From a bacterium (GTDB lineage: Bacteria; Krumholzibacteriota; Krumholzibacteriia; LZORAL124-64-63): a DNA stretch of 35,184 bases. Location: NCBI GenBank assembly GCA_024223715.1, contig JAAEOA010000114.1, forward strand, positions 1 to 35,184, in the 5' to 3' direction. Below, one piece after another: positions 26,879 through 34,943 of this stretch. A program made the position numbers and the translations under genes. Below the pieces are notes generated by a model that saw nothing but the letters and a program-made list of their open reading frames with translations, did no database searches and was not told where the DNA came from. Numbering within the stretch: the stretch's first letter is position 1; each line of letters starts with the position of its first letter.

Positions 26879-29094
26879 TAGTGTTTTCAGTTTTTTTTAG
26901 AACTATGGGGTTGCTGGTTTTGGTTGGTTTGGCCCTTTTGGCTTTGCCGCAATCTGGTCAGGCAGCCGGACAAATTTTTTGGGACTGGCCCAGCGGTCGA
27001 CAATTTTCTGAAATTGAACTCAATGGTCTTGCCCTAGAACCGGGGGGAGCTTTGATCCCTGGACTGCAGGCCATTCAAGCCGGGCCGGAAAGTCCTGAAG
27101 TCTGCTGGCGTCTGGCCTCTGATAATCAGGGTGGCTTCTTTACCGGCACGGGCCATGGGGGCGAGATTTTTTACACAGATGGTCAGGGAAAGACATCTCT
27201 TTTCTGCGATCTCAGCGATGCCGAGGTTTTTAGCCTTTTAGCCTTGCCCGATGGAGGACTGTTGGCTGGTTGCGGGCCCGACGGACATTTGTATAGAATC
27301 GGCAGTAATGGATTGAGCCAGTTGCTTGGTAAGGTTGATGGAGGTTATATCTGGGCTATGGCCTCAGACGATGGTGGCCAGACCCTGTACCTTGCCACAG
27401 GTAGCCCCGCGGCTGTTTATCGGTATACAAAGAGTGAAGGCTTGCAACATTTTGTGACCTTTTCCGCTCAAAACACATTGGACCTGATGCTGGACAAAGA
27501 TGGTTCTTTGCTGGCTGCAACTCAGGGCCCGGGACTGGTGTATCGCATTGATTTGGCCGACGCTCAGAACCCTTGGTTGATTTGTGAAACGGACCAGGAT
27601 GAGGTCCGGCAATTTGTAAGGGGTGAAGCCGGGCAATTGTTTTTTCTGGCATTGGAAAGTTCTGATGGTGCCGAAGGTGGAAACAACCCAGCAGCTCCAT
27701 TGGGATCCATGCCTCCCTCTTTAATGAATTTATTCGGTGAGCAAATTGAACCTCAAAGCGATAAAGCAGCACTTTATCGTCTTGAACAGGATAATACATT
27801 CACGACCTGGTGGTCTGGGAATCTGGATTTGATGATTGTAGCCTGGAGTTCCCAATGGGGCTGGCTTGGGGGTGGCCCAAGAAATTTGGAAACCGGGCAG
27901 GCTTCGGTGCACCGTCTTGAACCCCCGGCGACAAATCATGTTATTGCTTCCTGGCAGGGCGGTGATGTCCTGGATCTGGTCGTTCGTGATTCCGCAGATA
28001 CCTACAAAGGTGTCTTGGTCGGGCAGGCTCATCCGGGTGGAGTGATGATTCTAAAAAATCAGGGTCATGGTTCGCTCAGCGCCATGAGCCCGCCACTGGA
28101 TGCTGGGGCGGCGGTTCAATGGGGCCGTCTCAGTTGGACAGCAGACGAAGGACCGGGAAAGCTTCGCTGGTCTGTGCGTGGCGGGAATCGTTCCCAACCG
28201 GATGGTAGCTGGACTGACTGGAGTGATACCTGGAGTGGCAATGATCAGGCATTGGCTTTGCCTCAAACCCGGTTTATGCAATGGAGAGTCGAAATGCCTG
28301 GTCCCAAAGGGAATAATAAGTGGCGTCTTACATCTGTTTCAGTAAGTGCCTGGCAGGATAATGTGGCTCCAGTCATCAAAAGGTTTACTCTGGAGAATTT
28401 GACTGATATTAGCCGGGGCGGATTGATCACCTCAAGTGAAAATGTGACTCAGAAGTTTGCCAGCGGTTTACGAGTGGAATTTGCACGAAAGTCAGTTATG
28501 GGCGAGGATCCCGATCAGGTTCGGGCAGCCAGTACCAAACCAGTACGGGTCATGACTTGGCAAGGCAAGGACGCCAACAACGATAAGATCATATATAAAT
28601 TGGAGTATCGTCCACAGGGTGAGGAGACATGGCGCCCCATTATGGATGAAACAGTAGAGCAAATGGGTAGTTGGGATACCAGCCAGGTCAACGACGGATT
28701 GTATCAGCTGCGGTTGACGGCCAGTGACCGGTTGAGTAACCCTGCGGGATTGGCTCTGAACTCTCACCATGAAGCTGGGGTAGTGCAGGTGGACAACACT
28801 GCCCCGGTGATAAAAGGTTTCAAAGTTAAAACGATCGAGACGGGCCTGCGCGTGGTTTTCAGCGCGACGGATGAATCCAGTAAATTGGGGATGGCTTTTG
28901 TGGTATTGCCTGATGGTACCCGTCAGCGGTTGGACCCCATGGATCGCATTTGTGACAGCCAAAAAGAAGCTTTTGATGCTCGCGTGACCTGGCCTTTGCC
29001 TGGACAGTCAGCTGGAGAACAACCGTATCGGTTGCGTGTGGAAGTGTGGGACCTATCCGGAAACATGGTCTCGGCTGAAGGGGAAGAGCATTGA
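26875..29094 (+). CDS. Secreted beta-propeller protein
   Basis: A 739-residue exported protein. Signal peptide to about residue 30 (SGQAAGQ). Residues about 75-300 form repeats with DG/GGL turns, such as LLALPDGGLLAGCGPDGHLYRI, FYTDGQGKTSLF and LMLDKDGSLLAATQGPGLVYRID, typical of NHL/YVTN-type propellers. A middle part (300-500) has jelly-roll-like strands (WSVRGGNRSQPDGSWTDW), and the C-terminus (about 560-640 and beyond) resembles fibronectin/Ig modules (YKLEYRPQGEETWRP, LYQLRLTASDRLSNP). It has no visible catalytic motif. It overlaps the S55 peptidase gene, so the two are probably functional partners, and it runs into tadA (4-nt overlap). Confidence 0.78.
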   Translation: MIVFSVFFRTMGLLVLVGLALLALPQSGQAAGQIFWDWPSGRQFSEIELNGLALEPGGALIPGLQAIQAGPESPEVCWRLASDNQGGFFTGTGHGGEIFYTDGQGKTSLFCDLSDAEVFSLLALPDGGLLAGCGPDGHLYRIGSNGLSQLLGKVDGGYIWAMASDDGGQTLYLATGSPAAVYRYTKSEGLQHFVTFSAQNTLDLMLDKDGSLLAATQGPGLVYRIDLADAQNPWLICETDQDEVRQFVRGEAGQLFFLALESSDGAEGGNNPAAPLGSMPPSLMNLFGEQIEPQSDKAALYRLEQDNTFTTWWSGNLDLMIVAWSSQWGWLGGGPRNLETGQASVHRLEPPATNHVIASWQGGDVLDLVVRDSADTYKGVLVGQAHPGGVMILKNQGHGSLSAMSPPLDAGAAVQWGRLSWTADEGPGKLRWSVRGGNRSQPDGSWTDWSDTWSGNDQALALPQTRFMQWRVEMPGPKGNNKWRLTSVSVSAWQDNVAPVIKRFTLENLTDISRGGLITSSENVTQKFASGLRVEFARKSVMGEDPDQVRAASTKPVRVMTWQGKDANNDKIIYKLEYRPQGEETWRPIMDETVEQMGSWDTSQVNDGLYQLRLTASDRLSNPAGLALNSHHEAGVVQVDNTAPVIKGFKVKTIETGLRVVFSATDESSKLGMAFVVLPDGTRQRLDPMDRICDSQKEAFDARVTWPLPGQSAGEQPYRLRVEVWDLSGNMVSAEGEEH

Positions 29095-29567
29095 GTGAAA
29101 GCCATTTGTTTGCTGGGTTTCAAAGTCATGAGAGATGGCTTCGTGAAGCCATAATCGAAGCCAGGAAAGCTGCCGATATGGGCGAAGTTCCCGTTGGAGC
29201 GGTGGTTGTGCGTGATAATCGGATCATTGGGCGTGGCCATAACCAAGTGGAGGCTCTAAAAGATCCCACAGCTCACGCCGAGGTGTTGGCCATAGGTGCG
29301 GCCAGTGGTCAGGGTGAGTCCTGGCGACTGGATGATTCCACTTTGTATGTGACTCTTGAACCCTGCACCATGTGCAGCGGGGCCATGCTCCTGGCCCGCG
29401 TGAGCCGGGTTGTTTTTGGTGCATCAGATCCCCGCGCAGGGGCTGTGGCCTCAACAGCTCGCCTTCTGGAAGGCAATCCGTATCATCATGGTGTGGAAAT
29501 AGTAGGGGGGATTTTGGCAGAAGAATGCGGTGCCATACTCAAAGATTTTTTCCGCGACAAGAGATAA
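29091..29567 (+). CDS. tadA: tRNA-specific adenosine deaminase TadA
   Basis: A 158-residue zinc enzyme that converts A34 to inosine in tRNA-Arg(ACG). Active-site motifs: HAE (62-64, zinc ligand and proton shuttle Glu64) in PTAHAEVLAI, and PCTMC (91-95) in TLEPCTMCSGAMLLARV. The N-terminal VPVGAVVV and the C-terminal region ILAEECGAILKDFF are family-typical. The start is the TTG at 29091 with a GGGAAGAG site; its first bases overlap the stop of the propeller gene. It lies upstream of the SRP RNA and dnaX, as in Bacillus, with two serine tRNAs inserted between. Confidence 0.96.
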   Translation: MSESHLFAGFQSHERWLREAIIEARKAADMGEVPVGAVVVRDNRIIGRGHNQVEALKDPTAHAEVLAIGAASGQGESWRLDDSTLYVTLEPCTMCSGAMLLARVSRVVFGASDPRAGAVASTARLLEGNPYHHGVEIVGGILAEECGAILKDFFRDKR

Positions 29568-29592
29568 TCGTCATTCTTGTTGCTTCAGCTTG

Positions 29593-29621
29593 TTGATTTT
29601 CCTTCAGACGGGTGCTATATT
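29593..29621 (+). promoter_or_regulatory. Promoter of tRNA-Ser(GGA)
   Basis: TTGATT (29593-29598), 17 bp, TATATT (29616-29621). The start near 29628 is about 10 nt before the tRNA. Confidence 0.65.
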
Positions 29622-29637
29622 GCTCGCCGTCACTCGC

Positions 29638-29725
<88 letters not shown>

Positions 29726-29748
29726 CTGAATTTTTTATGACCATTCAG

Positions 29749-29782
29749 AAATTGCTCAAGCCATTTGTTGGGCAATTTTTTT
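29749..29782 (+). terminator. Possible terminator between the two tRNA-Ser genes
   Basis: AAATTGC (29749-29755) pairs with GCAATTT (29772-29778), ending in a run of seven Ts. The loop is large (16 nt) with some internal pairing, so efficiency is uncertain. Confidence 0.5.
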
Positions 29783-29815
29783 GGCCCCAAAAGGGGAAAA
29801 AACCCTCGTTCAGGT

Positions 29816-29905
29816 GGAGAGGTGCCGGAGTGGTCGAACGGGGCGGTCTCGAAAACCGTTGAGCATTTAGGTGTTCCCAGGGTTCGAATCCCTGCCTCTC
29901 CGCCA
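29816..29905 (+). tRNA. tRNA-Ser (anticodon CGA)
   Basis: The acceptor GGAGAGG pairs with CCTCTCC. The anticodon arm is GCGGT-CTCGAAA-ACCGT, giving CGA for UCG. A very long variable arm and T arm CAGGG-TTCGAAT-CCCTG follow, with CCA encoded. No clear promoter of its own is visible; it may rely on readthrough from the previous tRNA. Confidence 0.96.
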
Positions 29906-29942
29906 GACCTTGAAATATTTTTTAGATATTCCAGGGTCCGGG

Positions 29943-29971
29943 TTGCTATGAAGATTCGACAAGATTAAAAT
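29943..29971 (+). promoter_or_regulatory. Promoter of the SRP RNA
   Basis: TTGCTA (29943-29948), 17 bp, TAAAAT (29966-29971). The +1 would fall on the GGG at 29978, which is also the first paired base of the RNA's outer stem. Confidence 0.65.
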
Positions 29972-29976
29972 ATAGA

Positions 29977-30078
29977 TGGGTCAGGCCCGATGTGACGGTG
30001 AAAGACTAACTCCGTCAGGACTGGAAGGTAGCAGCGGTATGTTCCCTTCAGCGTGTGCATCGTCAGCCTGGCCCGCTC
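29977..30078 (+). ncRNA. ffs: Signal recognition particle RNA (small, 4.5S type)
   Basis: About 100 nt. The outer stem GGGTCAGGC (29978-29986) pairs with GCCTGGCCC (30066-30074), one G-U pair. The apical domain GTCAGGACTGGAAGGTAGCAG contains the conserved GUCAGG..GGAAGG..AGCAG core that binds Ffh and FtsY. It works with the Ffh protein to target nascent membrane proteins. The position just before dnaX is the same as scr in Bacillus. The RNA ends in CUCUUUU, a weak termination signal. Confidence 0.93.
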
Positions 30079-30301
30079 TTTTAATAATACTCCCCACACC
30101 TGTAATACACTCCCATTTAAGCCATTTTCGGATAATTTTGGCGTTTTCTAACCTTGATCCACTACCTCTTTGTCAGGAGTCTGGCAGGGAATTTCCATCT
30201 TTATTGCGATCCATATTTCCCAAATTGGGTTTTCGTGTTAAATTTCTAATTCAGATCACTCAGGGCCTCTTTAGTACCAAAATTCCCGGAAGCGTCTTAA
30301 T

Positions 30302-32062
30302 ATGTCATACCAAGCCATAGCCCGGAAATATCGTCCAGAAACCTTTGACCAGGTGGTGGGGCAAACTCACGTTACGGGGACTCTACGGGCAGCCATGGCT
30401 CGCGATAAGCTGAGTCATGCCTATTTATTCAGTGGCCCCCGTGGTTGTGGTAAAACGACTGTGGCGCGTCTTTTGGCTAAGGCCATTAATTGCCAAACCA
30501 ATCGCGATGGCGATCCCTGCGGAACCTGCGAAACCTGTGAAGCCATTGCCAGGGGCAGTTATCTGGATGTTCTGGAAATCGATGCAGCCAGTAACACGGG
30601 TGTGGACAACATTCGTGAATTGCGCGACATGGCTCAATACTCGCCAAGCGAGGGCAGTAGTCGGGTTTTTATTATTGATGAAGTCCATATGCTTTCCAAG
30701 GGTGCCTTTAATGCTTTATTGAAAATCTTGGAAGAACCCCCAAAGCGTGTCTTTTTCTTTTTTGCCACAACTGAGCCCAATAAAATTCCCCGGACTATTC
30801 TTTCACGTTGCCAGCGGTTTGATTTTCGCCTGCTGACTCGGGACGAATTGGGTGCGCGGATGCAGAAAATTGCCACAAATGAAGGAATCACTCTGGAAGA
30901 TACCGGCCAGCGATTACTGGTTAGCCTGGCTGAAGGTAGTGTAAGGGATGGTTTGAGCCTCCTGGATCAGGTTATCGCTGGGTGTGACGGAACAATTACT
31001 GAAGAAACAGTCGTTTCGGCTTTTGGGTTGGTTCGCTCCCAACTATATGTCGAGCTCAACGAGGCTGTCATAGCCAAAGACGCAACCCGAGCCTTGCGTC
31101 TGGTTCATGACCTCAGTACTGCGGGCCAGAGTCTGGATGCATTTGCCCGGGGTATTGTCAGCAATTTCCGAAACCTGATGCTTCTGAAAATTGATCCTGA
31201 ACTGGGGGCCATGGTCGATTTGCCACCTGAGCAGGTAGAGCAATTAGGTAAACAGGCAGCCAACTTTTCTGAACAGGATTTGCTGGCGCTGATTGACCGA
31301 TCAGGGCAGCATTTTGAGCGAATTCATCGCAGCACTCAGCCCCGCATCATGTTGGAGGCTTCGTTAGTGGAATATTGCCGCTTTGAATCCCGTGTCTTGC
31401 TCTCCGATTTGGCACACAGGCTTGATGCGATGGGCGGAAGCCTTCCAGCCGGAGGTGGTAACAGCAGTGGCCGTGCTCCTGCACCCGCGGTCAAGCGGCC
31501 AGCGCCTTCTCCCGGGGCAACGGGCATGCATGCTCAAGGGAATCGTCCAGCACCTGGGGCGTCTCAGGCTGTTCCCCCTTCAGGTCCTAACTCGGCTGCC
31601 CGGTCTGCCCAGCCTTCTCCAACAGCAAACACTGCAGCCCGAGTTGCTGATGAGTCAGTTCCAGGTTGGACTCAACTCATTGACAGTTTGATGGCGGTAA
31701 AGCCGGCTGCAGCTGCCTGCCTGATGGAAGGCCTGCCGACTCTGGACAAGGGAAAGGGAAGCCTGGTGGTTATTTATGAGAAAGATAAAGAATTCAAAAT
31801 GCAGATGGTCAAAAGGGATACTTCCATCATTAGTGAAGCAGCCAGTAAGCAATTTGGCTGCAACATAAAAGTGGAATTTCAATTGGGTCAAGAAGGCCAA
31901 CAGGAAAATGTAAAAGAGGAAATTCGCCGCACGGTGGCCCCTACCAGCCGTGAGGAGCTGGACAAAGCCCGAGCCAAGGACCCTGCCCTCAATCAATTGG
32001 TTGAAACCATGGATGGGGATCCATTGCATGAAGAAGACCGCGACAAATGGAAAAAGAACTAA
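30302..32062 (+). CDS. dnaX: DNA polymerase III subunit gamma/tau
   Basis: Clamp-loader ATPase subunit, 586 residues. Walker A SGPRGCGKTT (44-53), zinc module Cys64, Cys73, Cys76 and Cys79 (CGTCETC), Walker B IIDEVHML (about 124-131), sensor ILSRCQRFDF with the arginine-finger SRC, and a C-terminal tau-like part after a Pro/Ala/Gly-rich linker (about 378-450). The start ATG is at 30302 with a weak GGAAG site. The 220 bp upstream show no ORF. I see no AAAAAAG-type slippery site, so a programmed gamma form is not supported. It is followed by ybaB and recR. Confidence 0.97.
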   Translation: MSYQAIARKYRPETFDQVVGQTHVTGTLRAAMARDKLSHAYLFSGPRGCGKTTVARLLAKAINCQTNRDGDPCGTCETCEAIARGSYLDVLEIDAASNTGVDNIRELRDMAQYSPSEGSSRVFIIDEVHMLSKGAFNALLKILEEPPKRVFFFFATTEPNKIPRTILSRCQRFDFRLLTRDELGARMQKIATNEGITLEDTGQRLLVSLAEGSVRDGLSLLDQVIAGCDGTITEETVVSAFGLVRSQLYVELNEAVIAKDATRALRLVHDLSTAGQSLDAFARGIVSNFRNLMLLKIDPELGAMVDLPPEQVEQLGKQAANFSEQDLLALIDRSGQHFERIHRSTQPRIMLEASLVEYCRFESRVLLSDLAHRLDAMGGSLPAGGGNSSGRAPAPAVKRPAPSPGATGMHAQGNRPAPGASQAVPPSGPNSAARSAQPSPTANTAARVADESVPGWTQLIDSLMAVKPAAAACLMEGLPTLDKGKGSLVVIYEKDKEFKMQMVKRDTSIISEAASKQFGCNIKVEFQLGQEGQQENVKEEIRRTVAPTSREELDKARAKDPALNQLVETMDGDPLHEEDRDKWKKN

Positions 32063-32105
32063 ACTCTGTTCTTAAAATAGACCTCTGATCGAAAGGAAAG
32101 ACAAC

Positions 32106-32420
32106 ATGGACATGCGTGCCCTGATGAAACAAGCCCAGCAAATGCAGGCTAAAATGGCCAAAGCCCAAAAAGAGCTCGAAGGCAAAGAAATTACTGCCGA
32201 AGTGGCCGGAGGCCAGATCAAAGTGACGATGAATGGCAAACACAAAGTCAGCAACATTGAAATTGCTCCCGAGAGCGTGGACCCTGACGATGTTGAATTT
32301 CTGCAGGATTTAATCGCCTCGGCCGTGAATGAAGCTGTCAGCCAGGTCGATGCAATGGTTGAAAAAGATATGGGCAGTGCCACCGGCGGGATGAATATTC
32401 CAGGCATGCCGGGAATGTAG
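32106..32420 (+). CDS. ybaB: YbaB/EbfC-family nucleoid-associated protein
   Basis: A 104-residue DNA-binding protein that forms tweezer-shaped dimers. The N-terminus MDMRALMKQAQQMQAKMAKAQ is helical and the core EVAGGQIKVTMNGKHKVSNIEI (36-57) is the family beta-sheet. The C-terminus is Met/Gly-rich (GGMNIPGMPGM), as in most YbaB proteins. AAAGGA precedes the ATG. It sits between dnaX and recR in the conserved order, 2 bp before recR, so translation is coupled. Confidence 0.95.
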   Translation: MDMRALMKQAQQMQAKMAKAQKELEGKEITAEVAGGQIKVTMNGKHKVSNIEIAPESVDPDDVEFLQDLIASAVNEAVSQVDAMVEKDMGSATGGMNIPGMPGM

Positions 32421-32422
32421 AA

Positions 32423-33049
32423 ATGAGCCGTTCTTTCGATCCTAACGAGGGCGGGGAGTTTCAATCTCCCGCCCTCGAACGTTTGGTGCGCAGTTTGAGT
32501 CGTTTGCCTGGTTTGGGGCGAAAATCGGCGACGCGTATTGGTTTGCACCTTATTGACCAAAAATCCGTAGCGGAAGAGCTGCTGCTTTCAGCGGCTGAAG
32601 CCGGACAGAAGGTTACCAATTGCAGCAACTGTGGGGCAATTACTGAGCCGGACCCTTGTCGCATTTGTTGCAATGACCGGCGAAACCCGACCCAACTTTG
32701 CATTGTGGCCACTCCGGTTGATGTTTTGCCTTTTGAAAAAGCAGGATTTTTCTCCGGACGATATTTTGTGCTGGGCGGATTGTTGTCGCCATTGGATGGG
32801 GTTCGGTCTGAGGATTTGCCTTTTCAGAAGTTGGCAAGGCGAATTGAGGACGATCGCGTGACTGAAGTTATTATTGCCTTGGATGCAAGCGTGGAGGGGG
32901 AAACAACGGCTTTGTACGTCCAACGGATGCTCGAAGGCAGTGATATAAATATGACCCGGTTGGCCACGGGCATTCCTGTGGGCGGGGCTCTGGCGTATAT
33001 CGATGAAGTAACTTTGCAGCGTGCTTTTCAGGGGCGGCGTTCTTTTTAG
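32423..33049 (+). CDS. recR: Recombination protein RecR
   Basis: A 208-residue RecR, which loads RecA with RecO/RecF at gaps. The HhH motif LPGLGRKSATRIGLHL (28-43), zinc finger Cys67, Cys70, Cys79 and Cys82 (CSNC..CRIC), and a Toprim domain with IVATPVDVLPFEKAG, GLLSPLDGV and DASVEGETTALYV are all present. It ends RAFQGRRSF, typical of the family. It is the last gene of the dnaX-ybaB-recR block. Confidence 0.97.
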   Translation: MSRSFDPNEGGEFQSPALERLVRSLSRLPGLGRKSATRIGLHLIDQKSVAEELLLSAAEAGQKVTNCSNCGAITEPDPCRICCNDRRNPTQLCIVATPVDVLPFEKAGFFSGRYFVLGGLLSPLDGVRSEDLPFQKLARRIEDDRVTEVIIALDASVEGETTALYVQRMLEGSDINMTRLATGIPVGGALAYIDEVTLQRAFQGRRSF

Positions 33050-33054
33050 ATCAG

Positions 33055-33084
33055 TTGTAAGAAGAAACGTTCAAAAAATATAAG
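33055..33084 (+). promoter_or_regulatory. Possible promoter of the roadblock-mglA pair
   Basis: TTGTAA (33055-33060), 18 bp, TATAAG (33079-33084), just after recR. It would give a leader of about 90 nt. Confidence 0.4.
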
Positions 33085-33180
33085 GAAATTTTTCATCAAG
33101 TGATCGTTTTTACTGACGATACATGAGGTAGTACATCAATCCTAATTGAGTCCAGCTGCCGTATAGGGCAGGGAGTAATA

Positions 33181-33678
33181 ATGGTTAGAGCCGAATGGGC
33201 CATCTTCGAAGAAGATTATTGGGCGATCAACAACGTCCTGGACGATCTGCTGAAAAGCAGTCAGTGCCGGAACGTAATTCTAATTGATCGTACTGGTCAA
33301 TTGATCAGCCAATGCGGTCCCGATGTGACTTTTGACATTACCAGCTTCGCCTCCTTATGCGCTGCCGATTTCGAAGCCAACTACCAATTGGCCAAGCTGA
33401 TTGGCGAAAAAGATTTCAGCACTCTCTATCATCAGGGCGCCAAAGACAGCATGTACCTTGGCAAAATTGCCAACGGTGTGGTTTTGGTGGTTCTCTTTGA
33501 CCGTTCCACCACCCTTGGTTTGGTTCGTTTGCGAGTCAAACGGGCAGTGGAAGAGCTCGATGTGATTATTGAGAAGCTGTACGAAAAGCTGGAGTACCGA
33601 AACGAAGAATACGATGCTTTCGATGACGGGTTCGCTCGTGAAGTGGAAGCCGAAATTGACAGTTTGTTCGTGGATTGA
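33181..33678 (+). CDS. Roadblock/LC7-domain protein (MglB-like)
   Basis: A 165-residue protein with a Roadblock/LC7 fold in residues about 14-120: LDDLLKSSQCRNVILIDRTGQLIS, then FEANYQLAKLIGEKDFSTLYHQG, then VLVVLFDRSTTLGLVRLRVKRAVEEL. Such proteins act as GAPs or partners of MglA-type GTPases. The C-terminal tail (about 121-165) is acidic and absent from minimal MglB. A GGGAG site precedes the ATG. It lies 29 bp before the GTPase gene, so the pair is co-transcribed. Confidence 0.9.
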   Translation: MVRAEWAIFEEDYWAINNVLDDLLKSSQCRNVILIDRTGQLISQCGPDVTFDITSFASLCAADFEANYQLAKLIGEKDFSTLYHQGAKDSMYLGKIANGVVLVVLFDRSTTLGLVRLRVKRAVEELDVIIEKLYEKLEYRNEEYDAFDDGFAREVEAEIDSLFVD

Positions 33679-33707
33679 AGCCTGAACGCCAGTTGAAAGG
33701 GTAAGCC

Positions 33708-34298
33708 GTGTCGCTGATAAACTATTCATCCCGAGAGATCAATTGCAAGATTGTGTATTACGGTCCGGGTCTTGGTGGAAAAACAACAAATATTCAGTAC
33801 ATCTATGAGAAACTGGCCCCGGAAACCAAGGGTAAGCTAGTGACTTTGGCCACCGAAATGGACCGTACTTTGTTTTTTGATTTCCTTCCCCTGGAACTGG
33901 GTGAAGTTAAAGGGTTCAAAACTCGCTTTCATTTGTACACAGTACCAGGACAGGTTTATTACAATGCCAGTCGCAAGCTGATTTTGCGTGGAGTGGACGG
34001 CATTGTTTTTGTCGCTGACAGTAGTGAGTCACGCTTCGATGCCAACATTGAAGCTTTGTATAATTTGCACGACAACCTCAAAGAATATGATTTGGATTTG
34101 AAGGACATACCTTTTGTTATGCAATGGAACAAAAGGGATGTGCCCGATGCCATTCCGGTAAGTGAATTGGTGGAAGAACTGAACCCTGAGGGTTTTGATC
34201 ATTTTGAGGGCGTTGCCGTAAACGGTGATGGCGTTTTTGATACGCTGAAATGCGTTGCCAAGCAGGTTCTCAGACAGTTACAAACAGTGGGATCCTGA
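33708..34298 (+). CDS. mglA: MglA-type small Ras-like GTPase
   Basis: A 196-residue small GTPase of the MglA family, which sets cell polarity and drives gliding or pilus reversals in Myxococcus. P-loop [10 protein letters not shown] (19-28), switch-II region [14 protein letters not shown] (78-91), hydrophobic [18 protein letters not shown] (96-113) and NKRD (141-144) for guanine recognition. The start is a GTG at 33708 with only a weak ribosome binding site (AAAGGGTAAG, about 2-6 nt upstream). The upstream roadblock protein is the expected regulator. In other phyla it may serve polarity without motility. Confidence 0.95.
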   Translation: MSLINYSSREINCKIVYYGPGLGGKTTNIQYIYEKLAPETKGKLVTLATEMDRTLFFDFLPLELGEVKGFKTRFHLYTVPGQVYYNASRKLILRGVDGIVFVADSSESRFDANIEALYNLHDNLKEYDLDLKDIPFVMQWNKRDVPDAIPVSELVEELNPEGFDHFEGVAVNGDGVFDTLKCVAKQVLRQLQTVGS

Positions 34299-34335
34299 TA
34301 AGGAAGCACATCCAAAAAAAAACAATGAATTGCTT

Positions 34336-34378
34336 CGCCCTTCGTTATTTACGGAGGGCGTTTTTTTTTTTTTTTTTT
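34336..34378 (+). terminator. Terminator of the roadblock-mglA pair with an 18-T run
   Basis: CGCCCTTCGT (34336-34345) and ACGGAGGGCG (34351-34360) form a 10-bp stem with one G-U pair, followed by 18 consecutive T residues (34361-34378). The T-run is unusually long and could be prone to length errors in sequencing. Confidence 0.9.
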
Positions 34379-34401
34379 AGTATCACTAAAAAACAAGGTG
34401 G

Positions 34402-34881
34402 ATGCCATCGCAGTACAGTTCAAAAATTAAATTTCCTGGTGACGTTCACCGATTCCTGGAGTCAGCACAGGCTATCATGCTTCCCAATGGTTTCCGTTTG
34501 GAAGAACTTTCAGATAAAAAAATTCAAATGAGTGGGCGGGGTATGCAAAGCACCAAAGAAGATCCCATTCGTGGTGCAACTCATGTGAGTCTGGAAATTG
34601 TTGGGGAAGAGATTTTTCTGGAAGCGAATCTGGGTGGCGTCAAGTTTATGACATGGTTTATTTGTCTTTTTCCCATGCTCATGTTCGCAGGTTTTGCAAT
34701 ACTTCCCTTTTTTATGAGCGAAGCTGATAACCAGATGGCCGAGCAGGTTGTTGGATGGCAACGTTGGGGTGGACTGTTGTTTTGGTTGGTTGCAGGGCCG
34801 TTGATTGCTTTTTGGATGCGGCGGCGGACTATTGGGGCCTTGCAGGATGTTGTTGCCAGTTCTGTTTTGCGGGCTTCTTAG
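34402..34881 (+). CDS. Conserved-looking two-TM membrane protein
   Basis: A 159-residue protein that I do not recognise. The N-terminal part (1-80) is soluble and polar with DVHRFLESAQAIMLPNGF and a likely beta segment HVSLEIVGEEIFLEANLGG. Two membrane helices follow at about 83-105 and 121-139, separated by a short acidic/aromatic loop, with an RRR anchor (140-142) and an amphipathic C-terminus. AAGGTGG sits immediately before the ATG, so translation start context is unusual. It follows the strong 18-T terminator and so needs its own promoter, which I cannot identify. Confidence 0.6.
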   Translation: MPSQYSSKIKFPGDVHRFLESAQAIMLPNGFRLEELSDKKIQMSGRGMQSTKEDPIRGATHVSLEIVGEEIFLEANLGGVKFMTWFICLFPMLMFAGFAILPFFMSEADNQMAEQVVGWQRWGGLLFWLVAGPLIAFWMRRRTIGALQDVVASSVLRAS

Positions 34882-34943
34882 TGTAAGGTGGATATTGTTC
34901 CGCAAAGAATGTAACCCTTTCATTTTCCAATTTATTACCTCCA

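Noticed and set aside
29976..30320. A 114-residue ORF just upstream of dnaX
   Set aside because: It covers the SRP RNA, whose stem and GGAAGG core explain the sequence, and it overlaps the dnaX start.
30302..32062. Programmed -1 frameshift in dnaX giving a gamma form
   Set aside because: No A-AAA-AAG-type slippery heptamer with a following hairpin was seen in the linker region.
34250..34531. A 93-residue ORF across the 18-T run
   Set aside because: It translates the T-run into poly-Phe, starts inside mglA and overlaps the better two-TM gene.
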